Translations under genes and position numbers: made by a program
Notes under the pieces: model-generated
Told to the model about the DNA's origin: nothing
What the model saw: the letters and a program-made list of their open reading frames with translations, nothing else
Databases searched by the model: none
Shown here: positions 1 to 7,821 of the stretch, in pieces
How the letters are laid out: each line of letters starts with the position of its first letter
Numbering within the stretch: the stretch's first letter is position 1
Source: a bacterium
Lineage (GTDB): Bacteria; Myxococcota_A; Bradymonadia; UBA7976; UBA1532
Reading direction: 5' to 3'
NCBI GenBank assembly: GCA_030426085.1
Contig: JAUHYW010000016.1
Span: 79,842 to 143,841 of the forward strand
DNA length: 64,000 bases

Positions 1-2
1 GC

Positions 3-146
3 ATGCGGGCGATGGCGCTCAACCTGCTGGCCGAGGCGACGTGGGGGGCGGTGTCGGACGGCGCCCGGCAGCGGGCCCGGTCCATCGCCGCCCGGCTGGA
101 GGACGAGGCGCTGGCGCTGCGCTTCGATGGCGCGCGCCGACGCTGA
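3..146 (+). CDS. C-terminal fragment of an unknown protein (cut by window edge)
   Basis: An open frame enters from the left edge and closes at a TGA after 47 visible codons. The residues are helix-forming, rich in Ala, Arg and Glu (for example LLAEATWGAVSDGARQRA), and codon third positions are almost all G or C, as in real genes here. An ATG lies at the first visible codon, but the true start is probably outside the window. No family can be named from so short a tail. The stop lies 3 bases from the stop of the convergent lipoprotein gene on the other strand, so no terminator fits between them. Confidence 0.5.
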   Translation: MRAMALNLLAEATWGAVSDGARQRARSIAARLEDEALALRFDGARRR

Positions 147-149
147 GGG

Positions 150-1412
150 TCACATCCCGTCGCCGCCGTCGCCGCCGCCGTCCATGCCGCCGCCGGGGGG
201 CACCGCCTGGAACTCGATGGCGATCTCGGGCTGCTCGGGGTCGTTGCTGAAGATCTGGAGCGCCCCGCGGAAGACCCGGGCTTCGGTGGGCGTGACGAGG
301 ATGGTCACCACCAGCGGGTCGCTGCCCGGGTCGAGGGTGGTCGGGAACTCGGGCAGGCTGCCGTCGGCGAACGCGAAGACCTCCGGCGGGGTGCCGGCCC
401 GGAAGCGGATGTTGTCCACCGTCAGCGGCTGCCCGCCGCAGTTCTCGACGGTGACCTCGGCGGTGATGTCCATGTCGCCGGGCATGTAGTCGATGGTGAA
501 CATCTCGCCGGGGTCGACCAGGATGCAGCCGGTGGTGTCGTTGCCGCTCAGCGGGATCCGCACGTCGGGCGTCTGCGGGTCGTCGCTCACGATCGAGAGC
601 TGCGCCTCGTCGAGCCCCTCGGCCGCCGGGGCGTAGCTCACCGTCAGGGTGAAGTCGCCGCCCGGTGCGAGCCCGGGGGCCCCGTCGCCGTCGGGGTCGG
701 CGAGGATGTCCTGGGGGTCGGCCCCGTCGGCGGTCACCGAGAAGTCCATGTCGCCCTGGAGCTGGATCGCCTGGATGGTCAGCGGGGCCTGCCCGGCGTT
801 GCTCACCTCGATGGTCTGCTCGTCCGTCTCGCCCGGCGGCACCCGCCCGAACACCACCTCGGGGGGGTCGACGGCGATCTGACCGATGGCCTCGGCGGCT
901 TCGATCGGGATCGAGATGTCGCCTTCGGGCAGATCGGTCATCACCACCACCGCGCCCGACGGCATCACCCCGGCCTCGACCGGGCGGTGCTCGAGGATGA
1001 CGTCCAGCGTGCCCCCCGGCTCGACGAGCAGCGGGTACGAGCCGACGTCCTGGCCGGCGAACGAGATCGCGATGATCGGGCGCCGCTCGCCCAGCCGGTA
1101 GAGGAGCTGGAAGCCCTCCGGCTCTTCGAGCGCGAGCCCGGTGATCTGCACGGTGACGTTGCCGGTGTTGGTCAGCCGCACCGAGCGCTCGACCGTCTGG
1201 TCGGGGCCGATGGCCGGCACCCGGAAGAGGTCCGGCGCGAGCATGACGCCCGGCATGGGCGCCGCGTCGGGCTCGGGCTCGGGCTCGGGCGCCATGTCGG
1301 GCATGGCGTCGACCATCATGTCGGGGGTGGGCTCGGGGTCGTCGTCGCCGCCGCCCGGGTCACAGGCGGCGAGCAGCGCAGCGCAGGCGAAGAGCGCGGG
1401 CCAGCGGGTCAT
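150..1412 (-). CDS. Lipoprotein with tandem ASH-type (choice-of-anchor D) beta-sandwich repeats
   Basis: The 420-residue product starts with a short signal peptide and a lipobox ending at Cys17 (LLAAC). An acidic linker rich in Asp, Pro, Met and Glu follows. The body carries three related beta-sandwich modules with the ASH/Hydin-like pattern: a VxFGxVPPGE-type entry, then SNAGQAPLTIQAI-type strands, at roughly residues 75-180, 185-290 and 295-400. The tail is a Gly/Asp/Met run. ASH-type repeats are usually structural or adhesive modules of the envelope; no enzyme motif is visible. The start is fixed by GGAGGACC 5-12 bases upstream of the ATG and by the signal peptide. It lies 59 bases downstream of the M15 peptidase gene and may be cotranscribed with it. 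Confidence 0.8.
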   Translation of the reverse strand: MTRWPALFACAALLAACDPGGGDDDPEPTPDMMVDAMPDMAPEPEPEPDAAPMPGVMLAPDLFRVPAIGPDQTVERSVRLTNTGNVTVQITGLALEEPEGFQLLYRLGERRPIIAISFAGQDVGSYPLLVEPGGTLDVILEHRPVEAGVMPSGAVVVMTDLPEGDISIPIEAAEAIGQIAVDPPEVVFGRVPPGETDEQTIEVSNAGQAPLTIQAIQLQGDMDFSVTADGADPQDILADPDGDGAPGLAPGGDFTLTVSYAPAAEGLDEAQLSIVSDDPQTPDVRIPLSGNDTTGCILVDPGEMFTIDYMPGDMDITAEVTVENCGGQPLTVDNIRFRAGTPPEVFAFADGSLPEFPTTLDPGSDPLVVTILVTPTEARVFRGALQIFSNDPEQPEIAIEFQAVPPGGGMDGGGDGGDGM

Positions 1413-1471
1413 GGGCGGTCCTCCGTTCGTGGAGGCCCTTCGATACCCGACATGTGGGGGTCTTTGCCATA

Positions 1472-2296
1472 TCAGTGAGGGGGGGGTTCGTCCCGGGCGG
1501 CGAGGCTGCCGTCCCGGGGGGTAGGGAGCGGGAAGCGGCGCCACACCTTCTCGATGGCCCGGCCGTCGGGCCCGGCGTCCTCGAGCAGCGCCCGCAGCGT
1601 CGGCCGGCGGATGGCCTCGGGCATGCCCGGGTGCCACTCGAAGTGGAAGACCTCGGCCCGCTTCCATTGCAGGCCCCAGGTGAGGCCGAGGCGCTCGGCG
1701 ATGGCGCCGACCCGGGCCCACTGCTCGACCTCGGCGTCGTAGCGCTTCAGGGCGTCGCGCATGGTGCGGTGGTGGGCCAGGTTGACGTCGAAGGCCATCC
1801 CGAACGCGTGCCAGCTCGCTCGACCGGCCTTGGCCTTGCGGCTGTGGCGGTCGAAGGGGCGGTGCCCGCTGATGAACTTCAGCGCGATGCCCGCGGCGGC
1901 GGCCTCGGCGTGCAGCGCGCGGGCCATGCGGCGGACCTCGGGGTGCAGGCGGGCGAGGTGGCGGCTGCCGGGGATGGCGGGCGGCTCGGCGGCGGGCAGC
2001 TCGGCGGCGGGCAGTTCGGCGGCGGGCAGTTCGGCAGCGGGCGGCTCGGCAGCGGGCGGCTCGGCGGGCGGGGCAGCCGGATGCGCCGGGCGCTGCGTGG
2101 CGCGCCGGGTGGCCCGCTTCGCCGCGCGCTTCGCCGTCCGCTTCGCGGGCGCCGCGGTGGGCGGATCAGGGGGCGCCGGCTCGGCGGCGGATGTATCGAG
2201 GGCGGCGGCGGGCTCGGCCCGGGGAGCGGCGCCGCAGGCGGTCAGGGCGGTCGAGACGAGGGCGGCGAGCAGGGCCGGGCGGGTGATGGGGGTCAT
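1472..2296 (-). CDS. M15-family peptidase lipoprotein (CwlK/VanY-like cell-wall peptidase)
   Basis: This is a predicted zinc peptidase cutting peptidoglycan stem peptides in the periplasm. The N-terminus is a signal peptide with a lipobox at Cys21. Residues 50-70 are a Lys/Arg/Ala-rich, histone-H1-like stretch, and residues 75-108 are repeats of about five residues (PAAEL/PAAEP). The peptidase domain follows at about 110-265 and keeps the M15 zinc motif SxHxxGxAxD (Ser161, His163, Asp170) plus the distal HFEWH (His222). The basic stretch could hold the enzyme near anionic cell-wall polymers; that is inference. The start has a strong GGAGGAG ribosome site. The gene is divergent from the GH13 gene across a 224-base gap. 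Confidence 0.85.
   Translation of the reverse strand: MTPITRPALLAALVSTALTACGAAPRAEPAAALDTSAAEPAPPDPPTAAPAKRTAKRAAKRATRRATQRPAHPAAPPAEPPAAEPPAAELPAAELPAAELPAAEPPAIPGSRHLARLHPEVRRMARALHAEAAAAGIALKFISGHRPFDRHSRKAKAGRASWHAFGMAFDVNLAHHRTMRDALKRYDAEVEQWARVGAIAERLGLTWGLQWKRAEVFHFEWHPGMPEAIRRPTLRALLEDAGPDGRAIEKVWRRFPLPTPRDGSLAARDEPPPH
1981..2068. repeat. 15-bp tandem repeat inside the M15 peptidase gene
   Basis: About six imperfect 15-bp units (GCGGCTCGGCGGCGG type, start points 15 bases apart) encode the PAAEL/PAAEP linker. The length is a multiple of three, so copy-number change would lengthen or shorten the linker without a frameshift. Confidence 0.75.
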
Positions 2297-2520
2297 GACG
2301 GGCTCCTCCGATTCGGGTCGCGGCGCGCGACGGGCCGGCGGAGAGCGTCTTCACCCACCCCGCGCGCGTCGGGGTTCACGTCATTCAACCACATGTATTC
2401 AGATGTCGCATAAAACCGCCGCCGCCCACCCCGAGCGGCGGGCCCGCGCGCAGCCTCTCGGATCCGTCACTCGACAGTGGTATACGCCTCCCAGCCCCGC
2501 CCCGGCCCCGGAGGTCGCCC

Positions 2521-5500
2521 GTGCTCGACGCCATCTTCGACCAGACGCCCGCCGCCTTGCGCGGCTGGTTCCCCCTCGGCCTGCCCCTCTGCGCCGACGC
2601 CGCCCAGGCGGTCGAGCCCGATGGCCCCGCCATCGACCGCCTGCGGCGCCTCGCCGAGCAGGGTCAGGCCCGGGGCCTCGCCGCCCGCCCGACCGATCTG
2701 ATCGCCGGCGCGGTGCTGCACTCGGTCCTGCGCTGCCTCGTGGGCCGGGCGCTGGCCGGCGACGTCGACCGCCTCGCCGCCGAGGCCCGGGCCGATGACG
2801 CCGTCGCCCGCTCGATGGACGCCTTCGCCCGGGTCTACCCTCCGGCCGACGGCGCCGTCGACGACCGGCGGGCGCTGGTCGAGCTGCTGCTGCTCGACAT
2901 GGCCGAGGCCAACCCCGCCATGGGCCCGCTGCGCTGGGTCTTCCACGCGCCCGAGCTGCGCCCGGCGGCCACCGGCCCCGCGGTGCGGGCGTTCGAGGGG
3001 GCCATCGACGCCCTCGACGCCCGGCTGGACGGCGAGCCGCTGCTGGCGCTGCTGCGTCAGCCGATGAAGGCCAGCCCCGGTGATCTGGCGGGGCAGCTCG
3101 ACTTCGTCATCGGGCGGTGGCCGGCGATGCTGCCCCCGGCGCTCGTCGAGCGGCTGCTGCGGGCCCGGGACATCATCGAGGAGGCCGTGCGGCCGCGCTT
3201 CGCCGGGCCGGGCCCGATGGCGCCGGTGACCTTCGCCGGGGCCGAGGACGAGGTCGAGGCGTTCACCCCCGATCGGGACTGGATGACCACCGTCGTCCTG
3301 ATGGCCAAGCTGACCCACGTCTGGCTGGACCAGCTCTCGACGCGATACGGCAAGCCCATCACCCGCATCGATCAGATCCCCGACGTCGAGCTCGACCGCC
3401 TCGCCGAGTGGGGCGTCACCGGGCTGTGGCTCATCGGCCTCTGGGAACGCTCGGCCGCCTCGGCCACCATCAAGCGCCGCATGGGCAACCCCGAAGCCAT
3501 CGCGTCGGCCTACTCGCTGTATGACTATGCCATCGCCGACGACCTCGGGGGGCAGGCGGCCTACGAAGACCTGCGCGCCCGCTGCCGGGCCCGGGGCATC
3601 CGGCTGGCGGCGGACATGGTGCCCAACCACGTCGGCGTCGATGGGCGGTGGGTGATCGAGCACCCCGATCGCTTCTTGCAGCTCGATCGGCCGCCGTACC
3701 CCAACTATCGCTTCACCGGCCCCGACCTGAGCACCCACCCCGACGTGGGCATCCACCTCGAGGACGGCTACTGGACCCGCAGCGACGCGGCGGTCGTCTT
3801 CGAGCGCAGGGATCACCGCACCGGCGAGCGGCGCTACATCTACCATGGCAACGACGGCACCCAGATGCCATGGAACGACACCGCCCAGATCGATTACCTG
3901 AACCCCGAGGCCCGGGAGGCGGTCATCCAGATGATCCTCGAGGTGGCCCGGCGCTTCGATGTCATCCGCTTCGACGCGGCGATGACCCTCGCCCGGCGTC
4001 ACATCCGCCGCCTGTGGCACCCGGCCCCGGGCGACGGGGGGGCCATCCCCAGCCGGGCCGAGCACGGGGTCCCGCCGGGTGCCTTCGAGAAGGCGATGCC
4101 CGCCGAGTTCTGGCGCGAGGTGGTCGACCGGGTGCAGGCCGAGGCCCCCGATACGCTGCTGCTCGCCGAGGCCTTCTGGCTGATGGAGGGCTACTTCGTG
4201 CGGACCCTGGGCATGCACCGGGTCTACAACAGCGCCTTCATGCACATGCTCAAGGACGAGGACAACGCCGGCTACCGGCGCACGATCGCCAATACGCTGG
4301 CGTTCAGCCCGGCCGTGCTCCAGCGCTTCGTCAACTTCATGAACAACCCCGACGAAGAGACCGCCGTCGCTCAGTTCGGCAAGGGCGACAAGTACTTCGG
4401 GGTCGCGACGCTGCTGGTGACGCTGCCCGGGCTGCCGATGATCGGGCACGGTCAGGTGCAGGGCTTCGCCGAGAAGTATGGCATGGAGTATCGCCGGGCC
4501 TACCACGACGAGGCGGTCGACGCCGCGCTGGTCGAGCGCCACGCCCGGCAGATCTTCCCCCTGATGCGGCGGCGGCACCTGTTCAGCGAGGCCGATCACT
4601 TCGCGCTGTACGACTTCGTGGCCGACGACGGCTCGGTCGATGAGAGCGTCTTCGCCTACAGCAACCGGGCGGGGGACGAGCGGGCGGTGGTGATCTACAA
4701 CAACGCCTACCCCCGGACGGTCGGGCGCTTCAGCCGCTCGGTGCCGATCAACGTCGCGACGGGCGGCGAGACCGAGTTGGTGACCCGCACGGTGGGCGAG
4801 GCGCTGGGGCTGGCCGACGATGACACGCTGTATGCCTTCCGGGATCACGTCGGCGGGCTGAGCTACCTGCGCACCGGGGGGGCCATCCACGCCGACGGGC
4901 TGTATGCCGCGCTGGATGGCTATCAGACGCAGGTCTTCGTCGACTGGCGGGCGCTCACCGACGACCCGGCGTGGCGCCGGCTGGCCGACGAGCTGGGCGG
5001 GGCCGGGGTGCCCGATCTGGACGACGCCCGGCGGGCGTGGGTCCTGCGGCCGGCGCTGGATGCTTTCGATGCGTGGCTCGCCGAAGCGCTGGATGGCGCC
5101 CCCGATGGCCCCGCGTGGCGGGTGTTCCGGGACGCGGCCGCGCCCCACGGGGTGCTGGTCGACGGAGCAGCGGGTGACGATCCGAGGGCGCCCGCAGAGG
5201 GCGAGGCCCCCAGCAGCCGCAGCCCGGCGGCGGTGACGGCGGTCCGAGTGGCCGACGTGCTGGCCCGCCTCACCGCTCAGGGGCGGGTCGACGTGCGGGC
5301 GCGGGCCATCGCCGCGGTGGGCGCCGAGGCCGTCGGGCTCGCCGAGGCGCTGGTCGAAGGGGGCGGGCTGTCGGGGGATCCCGACGCGGTCGTCGCCGAG
5401 TGGGCCGAGCAGGCGGCCGGCCCCGCCGCCCGGGCGTGGCTCGGGGTGCACGCCCACGAGGGCACCCGCTGGTACCGCGACGAGCGCATGAACGCGCTGG

Positions 5501-5658
5501 TCGAGGCCCACGCCGCGCTGGCCGAGGCCCGGGGGGTCGATCCGGCGGCGGTGGTGCTGGCCGAGAAGACGCTGCGCACCCACCTCGAAGCGGCGGGCTG
5601 GCGCTACGACGCGGTGATCGCGCCGGTGCCGGCGCCGACCGGGCCCGAGCCCGGTTGA
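2521..5658 (+). CDS. GH13 alpha-amylase-family glycoside hydrolase with a long N-terminal domain
   Basis: A cytoplasmic alpha-glucan-acting enzyme of 1045 residues; no signal peptide is seen. Residues 1-250 are an alpha-helical domain of unknown role. The (beta/alpha)8 catalytic domain then shows the four GH13 regions: DMVPNHV (365-371), IRFDA with nucleophile Asp485, LLLAEAF with acid/base Glu550, and FVNFMNNPDEE with the presumed transition-state Asp611. In region IV the usual His before that Asp is Pro, so specificity may be unusual. A beta-sandwich and a helical tail follow. The start is GTG, chosen because GGAGGT lies 7 bases upstream. The gene ends 33 bases from convergent ndk. With malQ about 6 kb away it probably serves glycogen or maltodextrin metabolism. 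Confidence 0.85.
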   Translation: MLDAIFDQTPAALRGWFPLGLPLCADAAQAVEPDGPAIDRLRRLAEQGQARGLAARPTDLIAGAVLHSVLRCLVGRALAGDVDRLAAEARADDAVARSMDAFARVYPPADGAVDDRRALVELLLLDMAEANPAMGPLRWVFHAPELRPAATGPAVRAFEGAIDALDARLDGEPLLALLRQPMKASPGDLAGQLDFVIGRWPAMLPPALVERLLRARDIIEEAVRPRFAGPGPMAPVTFAGAEDEVEAFTPDRDWMTTVVLMAKLTHVWLDQLSTRYGKPITRIDQIPDVELDRLAEWGVTGLWLIGLWERSAASATIKRRMGNPEAIASAYSLYDYAIADDLGGQAAYEDLRARCRARGIRLAADMVPNHVGVDGRWVIEHPDRFLQLDRPPYPNYRFTGPDLSTHPDVGIHLEDGYWTRSDAAVVFERRDHRTGERRYIYHGNDGTQMPWNDTAQIDYLNPEAREAVIQMILEVARRFDVIRFDAAMTLARRHIRRLWHPAPGDGGAIPSRAEHGVPPGAFEKAMPAEFWREVVDRVQAEAPDTLLLAEAFWLMEGYFVRTLGMHRVYNSAFMHMLKDEDNAGYRRTIANTLAFSPAVLQRFVNFMNNPDEETAVAQFGKGDKYFGVATLLVTLPGLPMIGHGQVQGFAEKYGMEYRRAYHDEAVDAALVERHARQIFPLMRRRHLFSEADHFALYDFVADDGSVDESVFAYSNRAGDERAVVIYNNAYPRTVGRFSRSVPINVATGGETELVTRTVGEALGLADDDTLYAFRDHVGGLSYLRTGGAIHADGLYAALDGYQTQVFVDWRALTDDPAWRRLADELGGAGVPDLDDARRAWVLRPALDAFDAWLAEALDGAPDGPAWRVFRDAAAPHGVLVDGAAGDDPRAPAEGEAPSSRSPAAVTAVRVADVLARLTAQGRVDVRARAIAAVGAEAVGLAEALVEGGGLSGDPDAVVAEWAEQAAGPAARAWLGVHAHEGTRWYRDERMNALVEAHAALAEARGVDPAAVVLAEKTLRTHLEAAGWRYDAVIAPVPAPTGPEPG

Positions 5659-5691
5659 AGGCGCGGCTGGATCGGCTCCGGCGGGGGCGGG

Positions 5692-6150
5692 CTACTCGTA
5701 GATCGCGCCCTTCAGGGGCAGATCCCAGTCGTTGAGCTCGCTCTTGTCGAACCACAGGGCGATCTCGCGCTCGGCCGTCTCGAGCGAGTCGCTGCCGTGC
5801 ACCACGTTGCGCCCGATGTCGACGCCGAAGTCGCCGCGGATGGTGCCCGGGGCCGACTGGAGGGGGTTGGTCTGGCCCAGCATCGCCCGGCCCTGCTTGA
5901 CGACGTCCTTGCCCTCCCAGACCATCGGCACCACCGGGCCCGAGCCGATGAACTTCACCAGCTTGGGGAAGAACGGCTTGTCCGCCAACTCGCCATAATG
6001 CGACTGCAAGAGGTCTTCGCCGGCCCGCATGAGCTTCATGGCGACGAGCTTGAAGCCCCGCTGCTCGAAGCGGCGGATGATCTCGGCGATCAGGCCCCGG
6101 GCCACGCCGTCGGGCTTGATCATGATGAAGGTGCGCTCGGTGTTGCTCAC
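5692..6150 (-). CDS. ndk: Nucleoside diphosphate kinase
   Basis: The enzyme transfers the gamma phosphate from ATP to nucleoside diphosphates through a phosphohistidine in the cytoplasm. The 152-residue length is normal for the family. The N-terminus [16 protein letters not shown] is diagnostic, and the active-site His118 sits in NVVHGSDS. The Lys in IKPDG and the RGDFG segment that bind the nucleotide are also present. The start is GTG, preceded by GAGGAGAACGAC; an ATG is absent nearby. It appears to be transcribed alone from the promoter proposed at 6237-6265. Confidence 0.97.
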   Translation of the reverse strand: MSNTERTFIMIKPDGVARGLIAEIIRRFEQRGFKLVAMKLMRAGEDLLQSHYGELADKPFFPKLVKFIGSGPVVPMVWEGKDVVKQGRAMLGQTNPLQSAPGTIRGDFGVDIGRNVVHGSDSLETAEREIALWFDKSELNDWDLPLKGAIYE

Positions 6151-6236
6151 GTCGTTCTCCTCGGGATGCGCCCTCGGGCGTCGAATCGTCGGGTGCGGGC
6201 GCCGGGCGGCCGCTCATCGGCGCCGACGCGGCGGAC

Positions 6237-6265
6237 TGTATATCGGGGGGCGTCGGAGGCCGCAA
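6237..6265 (-). promoter_or_regulatory. Candidate sigma-70-type promoter of ndk
   Basis: On the minus strand TTGCGG and TATACA are separated by 17 bases, a good match to TTGACA-17-TATAAT in a very GC-rich background. It would give a leader of about 80 bases before the ndk GTG. The rest of the 341-base gap (6151-6491) holds no coding-like frame. Near 6450-6475 there is only a short GC stem after the OmpA-like gene, without a U-run. Confidence 0.55.
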
Positions 6266-6491
6266 GGGCGGCGGTCGAACGGATGAACGGTTCAACCGGG
6301 CCCGCTGAACCATGGGCCCGCCCGATGGCCCGCAGCCCGCATTCGCTGGTCGGGCAGACCCTCGGCGAATGTGGCACGGCGGCTGCAAAAAGCCGGGGCG
6401 CAGACGCGCTGTTGCTTCCCCTATAGCGCGTCGCTCCCCGCGTCTCACGGCCGGGCTTCGGCCCACTTCCCCTTGTCGTGGGGCGCGGGGT

Positions 6492-7730
6492 TCACTTCTC
6501 CGGCGCCGTCGCGCCCCGCACCCAGCCTTCGATGTGGATCTCGTAGCGGACCGGCCCCAGCGCCCGGGCCTCGTCCACCGACCGACCCGGCGGGCTCCGA
6601 TCGACGTGATGCCCCGAGGCCTCGACGCGATCGGGCGCCAGCCCATGGTCCCGCAGATAGTCCGCGAGCGTGGCCGCCCGGGCGCAGGGCCGACACATGC
6701 CGTAGTCGCCCGCGTTGGGGTCGCGATAGTCGTGCATCTCGATCCGGATACGGGCGATCGCCGGGGCGCTCTTGAGCAGCCCGAGCAGGTCGTCGGCCAC
6801 CGGGCGGGCCTTCGGCGGGAAGGCGTTGTACTTCGGGTGGCGGGGCACCGGCGGCAGCCAGATGCGGGTGCCGTCGGCCGAGACACAGGCCCGGGGCGGG
6901 CGGCTGCGCTCTCCGGTGTCCGGCGGGCAGGCCCGACCCGCGACGGTGGGCGGGGGCCGGGGCGCGGGCGGGTACGGCGACGGGCGATCGGCCGCCGGCC
7001 AGCGCACCCGCAGCGGGCCGTCGGCGAGGCGCCGGCCGATGGCGGCGCGGGTCAGGCAGGAGAGGGGGCCGGGGCCATCGAGCACCACGGTCGCCAGCCG
7101 CCCCCCGGCGTCGAGGAGCAGCTCGATACCCGGCGCCGTCAACTGGCCGATGAAGCACCGCCGCCAGCTCTCGGCGAGGGCCCGCACCGCGTCGCGATCG
7201 AGCGTCGGGCGGCCGCCCGGATCGGGGCCCACGGCGCGCGGTGTCCACCGGGTCACATGCCACTCGAAGCGGTGATTGAGCCGGTTGCGCGCCGGGTCGC
7301 GATAGTCGAAGACCGGCCGCGTCTCGCCGTAGCCCACCGCCTCGATCCGGGACGGGTGCACCCCGGCCTCCACCAGCGCCCGGCGCAGCGCCTTGGCCCG
7401 GTCGCACGACAGGCAGCGGCCGAAGGCCTGATAGGCGGGGTCGTAGGCCCGGTGGCTCTCGAGGCGCAGCAGCTCGATCTCGGGGTGGGCGTGCAGCACC
7501 GCGGTCAGCGCGGCGATGGGCGCGGCCAGCGCTTCCGGCGGCTCGCGGGTCTTCAGGGGCCAGTCGAGGCGCGGGGTCCAGATCCGGCCCGCGGCGCGAT
7601 CGAGGCAGGGCGTCGCCGGGCGCTCGGCCTCGTTTGCGCCTGGGGGGCAGGCGTGATCGTCGGCGAGCGCGGGCGCCGCGAAGAGCAGCGCGAGCAGGAG
7701 CGGGCACAGCAGGGGCGGGGCGCGGCGCAC
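6492..7730 (-). CDS. Secreted protein with two OmpA-like modules around an AgmX/PglI-like segment
   Basis: The 412-residue product has a clear signal peptide (cut after about residue 25, APALA-D). Two homologous modules, about 30-185 and 285-412, each start with a CPP...C linker and RIW, and each contains an OmpA-like peptidoglycan-binding fold (for example RIEAVGYGETRP in the first). Each also has a CxxC at the start of the same helix: CLSCDRAKAL in the first, CRPCARAATL in the second. Between them (about 190-265) is a segment resembling the AgmX/PglI C-terminal domain. The start is a GTG at the signal peptide; no strong ribosome site is visible and upstream extension would run into the divergent gene. 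A role in periplasmic anchoring is inferred from the fold only. Confidence 0.7.
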   Translation of the reverse strand: MRRAPPLLCPLLLALLFAAPALADDHACPPGANEAERPATPCLDRAAGRIWTPRLDWPLKTREPPEALAAPIAALTAVLHAHPEIELLRLESHRAYDPAYQAFGRCLSCDRAKALRRALVEAGVHPSRIEAVGYGETRPVFDYRDPARNRLNHRFEWHVTRWTPRAVGPDPGGRPTLDRDAVRALAESWRRCFIGQLTAPGIELLLDAGGRLATVVLDGPGPLSCLTRAAIGRRLADGPLRVRWPAADRPSPYPPAPRPPPTVAGRACPPDTGERSRPPRACVSADGTRIWLPPVPRHPKYNAFPPKARPVADDLLGLLKSAPAIARIRIEMHDYRDPNAGDYGMCRPCARAATLADYLRDHGLAPDRVEASGHHVDRSPPGRSVDEARALGPVRYEIHIEGWVRGATAPEK

Positions 7731-7821
7731 GACCCATGATGGCCGCCCGACGCCGTCCGATGCCAGCGCTTGCCCGGCCCCGGTCCGTCGGGGTAGACCG
7801 GGGGCCCCATCGGAGGAGCCC

